A stretch of DNA of 34,328 nt from Myxococcales bacterium. Lineage in GTDB: Bacteria > Myxococcota_A > Polyangia > Polyangiales > Polyangiaceae. Below, piece after piece: positions 23,640-33,626 of this stretch (position 1 is the stretch's first letter; each line of letters starts with the position of its first letter). The position numbers and the translations under genes were made by a program. The notes beneath the pieces are model-generated. The model was not told the origin of the DNA. It did not search any database and worked only from the letters and a program-made list of their open reading frames with translations. The stretch lies in assembly GCA_025359105.1 (NCBI GenBank), contig JANYHK010000029.1, positions 1-34,328 of the forward strand, written 5' to 3'.

Positions 23640-25670
23640 GTGAGCCGGCCTTTTTACGTCACCACGCCCATCTATTACGTCAACGACGTGCCGCACCTCG
23701 GCTCGGCGTACACGACCATCGCCGCCGACGCGCTGCGCCGCTTTCACGCGCTCCGCGGTGAGGACGCGCGCATGCTCACCGGCACCGACGAACACGGCCT
23801 CAAGATCGAGCGCGAGGCGAAGGAGCGCGGCACGACACCGACCGCGCTCGTCGACGACGTGAGCGCCAAGTTCCGCGAGGCCTGGCCTCACCTCGGGATC
23901 GAGGCGGATGATTTCGTCCGCACCACCGAGCCGCGCCACAAGGCCTTCGTGCAAGACTTGTGGACGACGATCGAGAAAAACGGCGACCTCTACGAGGGCG
24001 CGTACGAGGACTGGTACTGCGTCGGGTGCGAGTCTTACAAGACGGAGAAGGACCTCCTCCCCGGCAACGTCTGCCCGCTCCATCCAAACAAGGGAGCGGT
24101 CGAGCGCCTCAAGGAGCAGACCTACTTCTTCCGCCTCTCGAAGTACGAGAAGAAGCTCCTCGAGCTCTACGCCAAGCGCCCGGGGTTCATCGAACCCGCG
24201 AGCCGACGAAACGAGGTCATCAGCTTCGTCGAGGGGGGCCTCCGTGATCTCAGCGTCTCGCGCACGAGCTTCTCGTGGGGCATTCCGGTGCCCGGGCGGC
24301 CCGAGCACATCATGTTCGTGTGGTTCGACGCGCTCGCGAACTACCGCAGCGTGCTCGGCCACGGTGAGCTCACGCGCTACTGGCCGCCGAAGGGCAAGGC
24401 TATTCACCTCGTCGGCAAGGACATCCTGCGCCAGCACGCGGTGTACTGGCCAGCGTTCCTGCTCGCCGCGGGGTACGGCGAGGAGGCGTTGCCGACGCAG
24501 GTGTACGCGCACGGCTTTCTGACGGTCGACGGACAGAAGATGAGCAAGAGCCTGCGCAACGCCGTCGATCCCCTCCGCCTCGCGCGCGAGCTGGGCAGCG
24601 ATGTCCTCCGGTACCACCTGCTCCGCGCGATCGCGTTCGGCCAGGACGGCGACTTCGAGCACGCCGCGCTCCTCGAGCGGTACAACGCCGACCTCGGGAA
24701 GAATTTGGGAAACCTGCTGTCGCGGACGCTCGGCCTTTGCGCGAAGAACACCGGCGGCCTGGTCCCCGCGCGCGGGGAGCTCGGGCCGCTCGAGATCGAG
24801 CTCGAGACCGTCGCGCGCGAAAAGTCGCGCGAGTCCGCGGAGGCGTGGGAGGCGATCGCGCCGCATCGCGCGCTCGAGGCCACGTGGGAGATCAGCTCCG
24901 CGGCGAACACGTACGTCGATCGCGCGGCGCCGTGGGCGGAGGTCAAGAAGGGGGACACCGCGCGCCTCGGCACCATCCTGGGGACGCTCCTCGCCGTGCT
25001 CGAGACGATCAGCCGGATGATCTGGCCGGTGATGCCGACCAAGTCGGCGGAGCTTCGCCAGCAGCTGGGCCTCGCGCCCCTCACACTCGCGCAGGGAACC
25101 GATCACTGGCCGGCGGCCGCGACCGCGCTGCCTGTCGGGCATCCTCTGGCGCCCACCGGATCGCTCTTCCCGACGTACGACAAGGACGCGACCAAGGCGC
25201 TCCTCGAGAAGCTCGTTCCCAAGGTGGTCACGGCGCAGCAGCCGACCGACACCGCGACGACCACCACCACCACCACGACCGCGACCCCGCCCACGACCAC
25301 GACCGCGACCACGACCACGACCACGACCGCGACCACGACCCCGGTCGAGATCACCTACGACCAGTTCTCTGCCGTCGATCTCCGCGTCGGGATCGTGTTG
25401 ACCTGCGAAAAGGTGCCCAAGAAGGACAAGCTCCTCAAGCTGAGCGTCGATCTCGGCGAGGCCGCGCCGCGTCAGATCGTGGCGGGGCTCGCGCTGACGT
25501 TCCAGCCCGAGCAGCTCGTCGGGAGGCGCGTCGTCGTCGTCGCCAACCTCGCGCCGCGCGATTTCGGCAAGGGGCTCGTGTCGCACGGAATGCTGCTCGC
25601 CACCGGTCCGAGCGAAGCGCTGACGCTGGCGACGGCGGCGGACGTCGCGCCGGGCGCCCGCCTCAAGTAG
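23640..25670 (+). CDS. metG: Methionyl-tRNA synthetase with Thr-rich linker and C-terminal tRNA-binding domain
   Basis: Charges tRNA-Met. The 676-residue product starts at GTG 23640 (VSRPFYVTTPIYYVNDVPHLGS), with the HIGH-like HLGS at 19-22 and KMSKS at 300-304. A zinc knuckle is C127-x2-C130-x14-C145-x2-H148, the last ligand being His rather than Cys. After the anticodon-binding helical domain comes a linker of mostly Thr and Ala (538-568). A Trbp111-type OB-fold follows (about 569-676, DLRVGIVLTCEKVPKKDKLLKLSVDLG, NLAPRDFGKGLVSHGMLL). The linker lies on a hexamer repeat in the DNA. The OB domain raises tRNA affinity in related enzymes. It converges on the hybrid kinase gene with a 5-bp gap. 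Confidence 0.95.
   Translation: MSRPFYVTTPIYYVNDVPHLGSAYTTIAADALRRFHALRGEDARMLTGTDEHGLKIEREAKERGTTPTALVDDVSAKFREAWPHLGIEADDFVRTTEPRHKAFVQDLWTTIEKNGDLYEGAYEDWYCVGCESYKTEKDLLPGNVCPLHPNKGAVERLKEQTYFFRLSKYEKKLLELYAKRPGFIEPASRRNEVISFVEGGLRDLSVSRTSFSWGIPVPGRPEHIMFVWFDALANYRSVLGHGELTRYWPPKGKAIHLVGKDILRQHAVYWPAFLLAAGYGEEALPTQVYAHGFLTVDGQKMSKSLRNAVDPLRLARELGSDVLRYHLLRAIAFGQDGDFEHAALLERYNADLGKNLGNLLSRTLGLCAKNTGGLVPARGELGPLEIELETVAREKSRESAEAWEAIAPHRALEATWEISSAANTYVDRAAPWAEVKKGDTARLGTILGTLLAVLETISRMIWPVMPTKSAELRQQLGLAPLTLAQGTDHWPAAATALPVGHPLAPTGSLFPTYDKDATKALLEKLVPKVVTAQQPTDTATTTTTTTTATPPTTTTATTTTTTTATTTPVEITYDQFSAVDLRVGIVLTCEKVPKKDKLLKLSVDLGEAAPRQIVAGLALTFQPEQLVGRRVVVVANLAPRDFGKGLVSHGMLLATGPSEALTLATAADVAPGARLK
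25251..25343 (+). repeat. (ACC-RCG) hexamer-like repeat inside metG
   Basis: About 93 bases of ACC codons alternating with ACG or GCG, with a few ACC runs, encode the Thr/Ala linker between the body and OB-fold of MetRS. A closely similar repeat occurs at 30005-30173 in an unrelated gene. On the minus strand the same DNA gives an open Gly/Arg or Val-rich frame, which is an artefact of the repeat. Confidence 0.85.
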
Positions 25671-25675
25671 CGCGC

Positions 25676-28519
25676 TCACGCGACCGTGGAGGTCGCGACC
25701 TCGGCGACGAGCGCCTCGAAGCTGTGGCCGTCGAAGGGCTTCTCGAGCACCGGGCGCCCGGTGCGGCGCGCGCGCTCGTGGATCTCGTCGTCGCTCGTGC
25801 CATAGCTCCCGCCCGTGGTGAAGATGAAGCGGTCCGCCTGCGCCTTCGCACGCGCGTGGATCGCGGCATGGATCGAGGGCCCCGACTGATCGGGCATCCG
25901 CAGATCGCACACGACCGCGTCGTAGGTGTGGACCGCGAGCTGCGCGAGCGCGTCGGCGGCGGTCGACGCCGTGTCGACGTCGTACCGAGACGCCAGCTGC
26001 CGCGCGAGCGCCTTCGCCAGGGCGAGTTCGTCGTCGATGATGAGGACGCGATGTCGAACGCCGCCCTGCGGAGTGACGCTCGGCTTCTCGAACGTCATCC
26101 GCCGCGCGAAGGTGATGTCGGACTCGTCGTCGCCATCGGCGCCGTCGAGCGGCAGGACCACCTCGAACCGCGTCTCTGCGGAGGTCGACGCATCGACGCG
26201 CAGCTCACCGCCGCCGCGCCGCACGATGTCGTAGGCGATCGAGAGGCCGAGCCCCGCCACCGTGCGCTCCGACGCGAAGAACGGGTCGAAGATGCGCGGC
26301 AGGTGCTCGGGCGGGATGGCGGGCCCGCTGTCGGTGAACTCGATCACGATCACGCCGGCGCGCGTACCGCTCTTCACCGTCACGACCCGCGGCGCTCCCG
26401 GCGCAGCGAGCTCGACGGCCTGCGCGCCGTTCAGGAGAAGGTTGACGAACGCCTGTCCGAGGCTCGAAAAGCGCCCGGGCACGAGCGGAAGTTCGCCGAG
26501 GACGACGTCGAGGCGGGCGCGACGCCGCACCTCCGCGGAGGTCAGCGTCACCGCGGTCTCGAGCATGCGATTGACGTCGACCGGCGTGGCGGCCGCGCCG
26601 TCGGGGATGCGCGTGAAGAGCTTCAGCTCGCCGACGATGTGCGCGATGCGGTGCGCGGCCTCGCCGATCTCGCGAGATAGCTCGAGGACGCGCTCGGGAT
26701 CGGTCTGCCGCGGGATCTGCCCGGACGCGAGCCCGATGAACGCGACCGGGTTGTTGATCTCGTGGGCGATGCCCGCCGCAAGGGCGCCGAGCGACGCGAG
26801 TCTGTCGGTCTGGATGAGGCGCCGCCGAGACTCGATCTCGGTCGTCACGTCGTACGCGATGATCTGCACGGCGCGAACGCTGCCGTCGGCGTCATGTACC
26901 GGGTAGACGTATTCGCGCAGCGTGATCGCACGCCCGTCCTTGTGGCGATAATGGCGGTCCTCCCAGTCGACCTTCTCGCCGCGCGCCGCGCGCCGCCGCG
27001 CCGTGCTCGCGGCCGCGCGATCGCTGGGGTCGATCATTCCGTCGAGCCCCGGGAGGCCCGCGAGCTCGCTGGCGGAGACGCCGAGGATGCGCTCCGCCGC
27101 ACCGTTCACGAACGACGTGGACCACGCGAACGCCGGCTCGACGCGCGCGACGATGACAGGGAGGCTGTCGACGAGAAGTCGCTTCTCGGCCTCGAGCTCG
27201 ACGACGTGCTCGAAGTCCTGCGCGGCGTGCACCGCTGCCGCGACGGTGGCCGCGACGGAGTCCCAGAGCTCGCGCTCGTGCGCGGGCGGCTCTCCCCCAC
27301 CGCGACCGCCGACGTAGAGCGTCCCCCACGTCCTTCGCGCGTGCGAGAGCGGGAGCGTGAGCGACCACGCGTTCGGATCGCGCAGGCCCTCCAGCTGGTC
27401 GCGCCGGATCCACGCCAGGCGGCCGGCCAGGGCGGGGTCGATGCCGCGCCCCGCGACGAGGCGCAGCGTGCCCGCCTCCTCGGCGCGCAGCGCGGCGATC
27501 GAGCGTATCGGTCGGTGCGCGATGCAGACATCGAGGGCGCGCTCGACGGTGGTGAGAACGCGCAGATCGCTGCCCAGTGATTCGCCGAGCGTGCGGAGAA
27601 ACGTGAGGTGCTCGAGCCGCCGTGCCATAGCCGCTTCGACCGAGCGCCGCTCGCGCGCGTCGCGCAACTGCACGTGGTACGCGGCCTCCGTCTCCCCGAC
27701 GACGGCGCCGACGGTCGCGTCGACGAGCACCTCCTCGTCGCCTTCCCCGAGCGAGAGCCCCACGGCGAGGCAAAGCGGGCCGGCGCCGAGGGCCTCGAGG
27801 ACGCGCGCACCGCTCTCGCTGCCCAGCACATCCCCGAGGGGCCTGCCGATGACCGCTGGTCGCAGCTTGCGGAGCAGGCGCAGCGCGGCAGCGTTGCACT
27901 CCCGCACGATGAAGGCGCCGTCGAGCGCGAGCATCCCGTCCGGCGACGCGTCGACGAGCGCGGCAAAGACCCGCGCGCGGAGCGAGGCTCGGATCCGGCT
28001 GAACGCGGGCTCGAGCGCGCGCCCGACTCGCGCGAACAGCAGCAATTTCTGCGGGAACGGCGTCTCCCGTTCGGTGCTCGTCAGAGACATGAAGACGCGG
28101 TTGCCCAGGCCCCCCTGCACGGGCATGGTGACGTAGCTGCGGACGCCGGACTCGTAGATCACCGTGTCGAGAGGGGTGCCCCGCGAGCCGACGTCGGCGA
28201 CCGCGAACGGCGCCTGGATCTCGCCGGGCCCGCCGAACCCCTCCGCGACGGGGTCGTACGGGACGAGGACGCCGGTAGGGAAGCCGACGTCGTCCGGTCC
28301 GCCGGCGCGGGCGAAGATGCGAAAGCTGCGACCGTCCTCTTCCTCCAGCGAGACGACGAGCTGCTCGAACGAGATGGCCCGGCGCAGCGCCCGGAAGATG
28401 GTGCCGAGCACGACGCCGTCGAAGCCCGACTCGCTGCGCGCGACCGCACGGGTGATCTCGGCGACGACCGCGTCGTCGCTCGCGCCATCCATCGTCTCTT
28501 TCGTCTCCGTCTCCCCCAT
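25676..28519 (-). CDS. Hybrid sensor histidine kinase/response regulator (GAF/PAS)
   Basis: The 947-residue product from ATG 28519 has no signal or clear membrane segment, so it is likely a soluble sensor. The order is an N-terminal GAF-like domain (about 30-190), a PAS-like domain (about 195-300), a second GAF-like domain (about 320-460), a PAS domain with PAC motif (about 470-560), HisKA with H586 in GIAHEINNPVAF, HATPase_c, then a receiver domain with D872 in VVCDLRMPDQSG. The N box is LLLNGAQAV. The G1 box reads DSGPAI rather than D-x-G-x-G-I, a changed glycine. G2 is GLGLSIA. GTG 28528 is an alternative start. It lies 11 bp after deoA and is probably co-transcribed with it. Confidence 0.9.
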   Translation of the reverse strand: MGETETKETMDGASDDAVVAEITRAVARSESGFDGVVLGTIFRALRRAISFEQLVVSLEEEDGRSFRIFARAGGPDDVGFPTGVLVPYDPVAEGFGGPGEIQAPFAVADVGSRGTPLDTVIYESGVRSYVTMPVQGGLGNRVFMSLTSTERETPFPQKLLLFARVGRALEPAFSRIRASLRARVFAALVDASPDGMLALDGAFIVRECNAAALRLLRKLRPAVIGRPLGDVLGSESGARVLEALGAGPLCLAVGLSLGEGDEEVLVDATVGAVVGETEAAYHVQLRDARERRSVEAAMARRLEHLTFLRTLGESLGSDLRVLTTVERALDVCIAHRPIRSIAALRAEEAGTLRLVAGRGIDPALAGRLAWIRRDQLEGLRDPNAWSLTLPLSHARRTWGTLYVGGRGGGEPPAHERELWDSVAATVAAAVHAAQDFEHVVELEAEKRLLVDSLPVIVARVEPAFAWSTSFVNGAAERILGVSASELAGLPGLDGMIDPSDRAAASTARRRAARGEKVDWEDRHYRHKDGRAITLREYVYPVHDADGSVRAVQIIAYDVTTEIESRRRLIQTDRLASLGALAAGIAHEINNPVAFIGLASGQIPRQTDPERVLELSREIGEAAHRIAHIVGELKLFTRIPDGAAATPVDVNRMLETAVTLTSAEVRRRARLDVVLGELPLVPGRFSSLGQAFVNLLLNGAQAVELAAPGAPRVVTVKSGTRAGVIVIEFTDSGPAIPPEHLPRIFDPFFASERTVAGLGLSIAYDIVRRGGGELRVDASTSAETRFEVVLPLDGADGDDESDITFARRMTFEKPSVTPQGGVRHRVLIIDDELALAKALARQLASRYDVDTASTAADALAQLAVHTYDAVVCDLRMPDQSGPSIHAAIHARAKAQADRFIFTTGGSYGTSDDEIHERARRTGRPVLEKPFDGHSFEALVAEVATSTVA

Positions 28520-28530
28520 GGCTCCCACCG

Positions 28531-29841
<1,311 letters not shown>

Positions 29842-29899
29842 GATGAAGGTGATCGTACTCCTTCACCCGGCCACAATGAACCGCGTAGACTCGTGCCCC

Positions 29900-30490
29900 A
29901 TGCGAGCTTTCGCCCTCGTCGCGCTGGCGCTGCTGTCCTGCTCCAAGCCCGACCAAGCACCCCCCGCCCCTTCGACGTCCGCGACCCCGTCCGCGACGCC
30001 TTCGGCGACCACGACCACGACCGCGACCACGACCGCGACCGCGACCGCGACCGCGACCGCGACCGCGACCGCGACCACGACCGCGACCGCGACCGCGACC
30101 GCGACCACGTCCACGACCGCGACGCCGACGTCGACGCCGACGCCGACCGCGACCGCAACCCCATCCGCGACCGATGCCGCGGCCGACGGCGGCGTGGCCT
30201 GCGGCAAAAAGCCTCTTCCCGACTGCCCGATGCAGAAATGGATGAAAGAGAACACGGCGGCCGCAAGCGAGGCCGGCGATCTCCCCGCGCTCGCCAAGGC
30301 CCTCGACGCGATCGTCCGCATGGCCCCGGCCGGCGGCGGTTACGAGAACTGGGTCTCCGTCGCGAAGGACGGTGCCGCCGCCGCGCGCGCGGGAAACCTC
30401 GACGCGACGAAGGCGTCGTGCACGGGATGCCACAAGCAGTACAAAAACAAGTTCAAGTCTTCCGAGCTCCGCGCCCGGCCGCTCTCCTGA
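29900..30490 (+). CDS. C-type cytochrome lipoprotein with Thr/Ala-rich linker
   Basis: The 196-residue product has a very short signal peptide (MRAFALVALALLSC, Cys14) and a long Thr/Ala/Pro-rich spacer (about 27-95) built on a hexamer DNA repeat. A compact helical domain ends in a single CTGCH heme-binding motif (C174, C177, H178) near the C-terminus, followed by KQYKNKFK. A CxxCH close to the end of a helical domain is the hallmark of cytochrome c'/class II c-type folds. It would be anchored in the envelope as an electron carrier or gas-binding protein. The first gene of a plus-strand group: the WYL regulator starts 7 bp after it. Confidence 0.8.
   Translation: MRAFALVALALLSCSKPDQAPPAPSTSATPSATPSATTTTTATTTATATATATATATATTTATATATATTSTTATPTSTPTPTATATPSATDAAADGGVACGKKPLPDCPMQKWMKENTAAASEAGDLPALAKALDAIVRMAPAGGGYENWVSVAKDGAAAARAGNLDATKASCTGCHKQYKNKFKSSELRARPLS
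30005..30173 (+). repeat. (ACC-RCG) hexamer-like repeat inside the cytochrome lipoprotein gene
   Basis: About 169 bases dominated by alternating GCG/ACG and ACC codons, with several tandem GCGACC units in a row around 30040-30080, encode the Thr/Ala linker. The repeat resembles that in metG at 25251-25343 although the genes are unrelated. Long antisense frames through it are repeat artefacts. Confidence 0.85.
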
Positions 30491-30497
30491 GGCGATC

Positions 30498-31526
30498 GTG
30501 CGCCCCCAACCGCGCGCGAGGAAACGGCTCGGTCGCCCGCTCGGCAGCTTCACGCAGCACCGGCGGCTGTCCAAGCTCCAGACCGCCCTCGAAGCCCACC
30601 CCGGCGGCGTCGAGCTCGTCGATCTCGCAGGCATGCTGCACGTCACGACGCGCTCGGTGCGCCGCTACCTCGACGAGCTCGCGAAGATCACCGAGCTCGA
30701 GTCGGTCCCGAAGGAGCCGGGCGGCGCGCACCTCTGGCGAATCAAGCCCACCGAGCGTGGTCGTTCCGTGCACCTGCGGCGCACGCAGGCGTACGCGCTC
30801 CTCGCCGCGCGCACCGCGTTCGAGCCCCTCCGCGGCTCGGCGATCTTCGACGAGCTCGATCTCGCGCACCGGCAGATCCTCCAGCTGGCGCAGCGCCCCA
30901 CGCGAGGCGTGGTCAAGGGCGAGATCGCCAGCGACCAGCGCCTGGAGGAGCGCTTCATCTACCTGCCGCACCCTCCGCGCACGATCACCAAACGAGGCGA
31001 CGAGGTCGACGCCATCTTCCTCGCGGTGGCCGAGCTCTACGCGCTCCGCTTCTCGTACGGCGAAAAGGCGCGGCACCTCCACCCGTACGCCATGGTCGTG
31101 CACAAGGGGGCCATCGTGGTCGTCGGCTGGGAGCTCGGCGCCGCCGAGGTCCGGTGCTTCGCGTTCGAACGGATGAGCGACGTCACCGCGTACGAGGAGG
31201 AGCGCTTCCCGCTGCCCGCCGATTTCGACGTGACGCCATTTCTCCAGGGGGCCTTCGGCGTGGTGCGCCCGGGGGCCCGCACGCGCGTCGTGGTCGAGTT
31301 CGACGCCAAGGCCGCGCACGAGGTGCAACGCACGAAGCTGCACCCCTCGCAGAAGGTCGCCGTCGCCCCCGACGGCCGCGTTCGCCTCTCGCTCTCGCTG
31401 CCCGACGTCACCGAGCTGAAACGGTGGGTGCTCGCGTTCGGCGACCAGGCCCGCGTCATCGAGCCCGACGGGCTTGCGGCCGAGGTCGCCGCAGCCCACA
31501 AGCGCGCCGCAGCGCGTTATGCGTGA
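30498..31526 (+). CDS. WYL-domain transcriptional regulator (HTH N-terminal)
   Basis: The 342-residue product starts at GTG 30498 with GAGG about five bases before it. An N-terminal basic stretch leads into a helix-turn-helix (about 20-75, LSKLQTALEAHPGGVELVDLAG, then VTTRSVRRYLDELAKI), typical of DeoR-like/WYL regulators. The C-terminal half (about 160-340) has the WYL-type core, FSYGEKARHLHPYAMVVHKGAIVVVGWELGAAEVRCFAFERM, followed by a WCX-like terminal part with VTELKRWVLAFGDQARVIEP. Such proteins bind DNA and sense ligands or nucleic acids. Position between the cytochrome and kamA genes suggests it controls one or both. Confidence 0.85.
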   Translation: MRPQPRARKRLGRPLGSFTQHRRLSKLQTALEAHPGGVELVDLAGMLHVTTRSVRRYLDELAKITELESVPKEPGGAHLWRIKPTERGRSVHLRRTQAYALLAARTAFEPLRGSAIFDELDLAHRQILQLAQRPTRGVVKGEIASDQRLEERFIYLPHPPRTITKRGDEVDAIFLAVAELYALRFSYGEKARHLHPYAMVVHKGAIVVVGWELGAAEVRCFAFERMSDVTAYEEERFPLPADFDVTPFLQGAFGVVRPGARTRVVVEFDAKAAHEVQRTKLHPSQKVAVAPDGRVRLSLSLPDVTELKRWVLAFGDQARVIEPDGLAAEVAAAHKRAAARYA

Positions 31527-31584
31527 ACGCCGGCAAGCGCTACGATTGCACTACACGCATCGCCGTGGGAAAAGGCAAACGAGC

Positions 31585-32988
31585 ATGACCGTCCAGCACA
31601 CGCCGCCTACTGCGCTCCGCGTCCTCCAGGACGAGCCGATCGTCCCCAAGAAGCCGCCGGCGGACCCCGCGACGCTCGCGTACAAGGAGCTCCTGTCCGG
31701 TGAGTGGTGGAAGAAGATCCCCGCGTACAAGGAGGTGAGCGAGGAGCAGTTCCTCGACCACAACTGGCAGGCGAAGAACTCGATCACGAAGATCGAGAAG
31801 CTCCTCTCCACGGTCAAGGATCTGGTCCCGAGCGACTTCATCAAGGACACCGAGCTCGGCATCAAGAAGTCGCCGATGAGCGTCCGGGTGAGCCCGTACC
31901 TGTGCTCGCTGATCGACTGGGAGAACCCGTACACCGACCCGCTGCGCATCCAGTTCTTCCCGCTCGCGTCGCGCCTGCTCGCCGATCACCCGAAGCTGAA
32001 CCTCGACTCGCTCCACGAGCAGGAGGACGCGCCGGTGCCCGGCCTCACCCACCGGTACCCCGACAAGGCGCTCTTTCTCCCGCTCGACACGTGCCCCGTC
32101 TACTGCCGCTTCTGCACGCGCAGCTACGCGATCGGGCTCGACACCGAGGAGGTCGAGAAGGTCAACCTTCGGCCCAACGACGATCGCTGGAAGCGCGCGT
32201 TCCAGTACATCGCCTCGCGCCCCGAGCTCGCGGACATCGTCATCTCCGGCGGGGATGCCTACCAGCTCCGGGCCGCGCATTTGACCGAGATCGGCGAGGC
32301 GCTCCTCGCGATGCCAAACGTGCGCCGCATGCGCTTCGCCAGCAAGGGCCCGGCGGTCATGCCCCAGAAGCTCCTGACCGACGGTCCGTGGGTCGACGCG
32401 CTCACCGCCATCGTCGAGAAGGGACGGAAGCTGCACAAGGAGGTCGTCCTCCACACGCACTTCAACCACCCCAGCGAGATCACGAGCCACACCGAGCGCG
32501 CGATGGACAAGCTCATGGAGCGCGGCATCACCGTGCGAAACCAGAGCGTCCTGCAGCGCGGCGTGAACGACACGCCCGAGGTGATGACGCTCCTCGTGAA
32601 GCGCCTCGGCCACGTGAATGTGCACCCGTACTACGTGTACGTGCACGATCTCGTGAAGGGCGTCGAGGACCTCCGGACGAGCGTGGACACCGCGATCTAC
32701 CTCGAGAAGCACGTGCGCGGCAGCACCGCCGGCTTCAACACGCCCACCTTCGTCGTCGACGCGCCGGGCGGCGGCGGCAAGCGCGACGCGCACTCGTACG
32801 AGTATTACAACCGCGAGACGGGTATCAGCGTCTACACCGCGCCGAGCGTGAAGCCGGGGGAGTTCTTCCTCTACTTCGACCCGCTCCACCAGCTCTCGAC
32901 CGCCATCCAGCGCCGCTGGGAGGACGCGGCGGAGCAGCAGCTCATGGTCGACGAAGCCCTCGCGATGGCGAAGAAGCACGCGCGCTGA
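31585..32988 (+). CDS. kamA: Lysine 2,3-aminomutase (radical SAM, PLP)
   Basis: Interconverts L-lysine and beta-lysine using a [4Fe-4S] cluster, SAM and PLP. The 467-residue product from ATG 31585 has the radical SAM motif CPVYCRFC with C170, C174 and C177. D355 (VHDLVKG) and D392 (VDAPGGGGK) lie 37 residues apart, and PLP lysine K399 lies seven after D392. That spacing equals D293, D330 and K337 of clostridial lysine aminomutase, favouring lysine over glutamate as substrate. The C-terminal region ends LHQLSTAIQRRWEDAAEQQL. The leader of 58 bp follows the WYL gene. EpmB-type EF-P modification is less likely because the length and C-terminal domain exceed that family. Confidence 0.88.
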   Translation: MTVQHTPPTALRVLQDEPIVPKKPPADPATLAYKELLSGEWWKKIPAYKEVSEEQFLDHNWQAKNSITKIEKLLSTVKDLVPSDFIKDTELGIKKSPMSVRVSPYLCSLIDWENPYTDPLRIQFFPLASRLLADHPKLNLDSLHEQEDAPVPGLTHRYPDKALFLPLDTCPVYCRFCTRSYAIGLDTEEVEKVNLRPNDDRWKRAFQYIASRPELADIVISGGDAYQLRAAHLTEIGEALLAMPNVRRMRFASKGPAVMPQKLLTDGPWVDALTAIVEKGRKLHKEVVLHTHFNHPSEITSHTERAMDKLMERGITVRNQSVLQRGVNDTPEVMTLLVKRLGHVNVHPYYVYVHDLVKGVEDLRTSVDTAIYLEKHVRGSTAGFNTPTFVVDAPGGGGKRDAHSYEYYNRETGISVYTAPSVKPGEFFLYFDPLHQLSTAIQRRWEDAAEQQLMVDEALAMAKKHAR

Positions 32989-33010
32989 GCAGCGGCGCGG
33001 GCGCGCCGAC

Positions 33011-33505
33011 TCATGGGTAACACTGCGTGTACGCCGCAGCGAGCCCGTCCTGGCACTGCGTGGCGGTGGTCGAGCACCCGTTGTACCTGAAGGTTTGTCC
33101 CGGCCCTTCGTACCGGTAGCACGTGCAGCGCGCGGCAGGGCACGAGCAGCGGGCGCTTTGGGGGACGACGCTGCAGACCCTCTCGTAGATACCGAGGCAC
33201 CCGCCGTCGGCGGTGGCTTCTACCGTCGTCGTCGGCGCGCTGCAGCGGCTGGCGTCGAGCGTGGGGGCGTCGGACGGGCCCGCGTCTCGGACGCCGCCGC
33301 TCGAGCCCGATGACGTGGAGCCGCTGGAGGTCCCACTGCTGCCGTTGCCGCTGCTGCTGGCGCCGCTGCTCGCCGCGCCCGAGGTGCTCCCGCCCGAGCT
33401 CTCACCGGCGTTACCGGCGCCGCCGTCGAGATGTTCGAGGCTCACCGCAGCTCCGCAGCCGATCGACGACGCCACCACACAGAACAATACGCGCCGCCAG
33501 CTCAT
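33011..33505 (-). CDS. Ser/Gly-linker lipoprotein with small Cys-rich domain
   Basis: The 164-residue product from ATG 33505 has a signal peptide with lipobox S-I-G-C (Cys17). A long Ser/Gly spacer (about 30-80) follows, then a Cys-rich C-terminal domain (from about residue 95) including RCSAPTTT, GGCLGIYERVC, RCSCPAARCTCYRYEG, YNGCSTTATQC and a final QCYP. It would be a surface or periplasmic lipoprotein. No family is recognised. It converges on kamA with a 22-bp gap and diverges from the next lipoprotein gene across 121 bp. The start is chosen for the lipobox position; the frame is open further upstream. Confidence 0.72.
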   Translation of the reverse strand: MSWRRVLFCVVASSIGCGAAVSLEHLDGGAGNAGESSGGSTSGAASSGASSSGNGSSGTSSGSTSSGSSGGVRDAGPSDAPTLDASRCSAPTTTVEATADGGCLGIYERVCSVVPQSARCSCPAARCTCYRYEGPGQTFRYNGCSTTATQCQDGLAAAYTQCYP

Positions 33506-33587
33506 GCAGGAAAGGTAGCCGATCTCCACGGCCCTCTCGGATTGCGATCGCACCGCCACGTGCTCGCCGTCCATGGCGGAAGCTTCC

Positions 33588-33615
33588 TTGACAGAAGGCC
33601 GGCGGCCTCTAGCTT
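33588..33615 (+). promoter_or_regulatory. Candidate sigma-70-type promoter with palindromic spacer
   Basis: TTGACA at 33588-33593 is a perfect -35 match. With a 16-base spacer, TAGCTT at 33610-33615 is a weak -10. Within the spacer AGGCC-GGC-GGCCT (33596-33608) is a perfect 5-3-5 inverted repeat. The predicted transcription start lies only a few bases before ATG 33627, so the message could be nearly leaderless. Confidence 0.4.
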
Positions 33616-33626
33616 TGACGAAGACG

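Noticed and set aside
25251-25343. Possible CRISPR array or tandem regulatory repeat.
   Set aside because: Six-base units without spacers, in frame within a clear protein-coding gene; it encodes a linker.
31585-32988. EpmB-type EF-P lysine modification enzyme.
   Set aside because: Length of 467 residues, the paired Asp spacing and the extended C-terminal region match lysine 2,3-aminomutase instead; no epmA or efp gene is adjacent.
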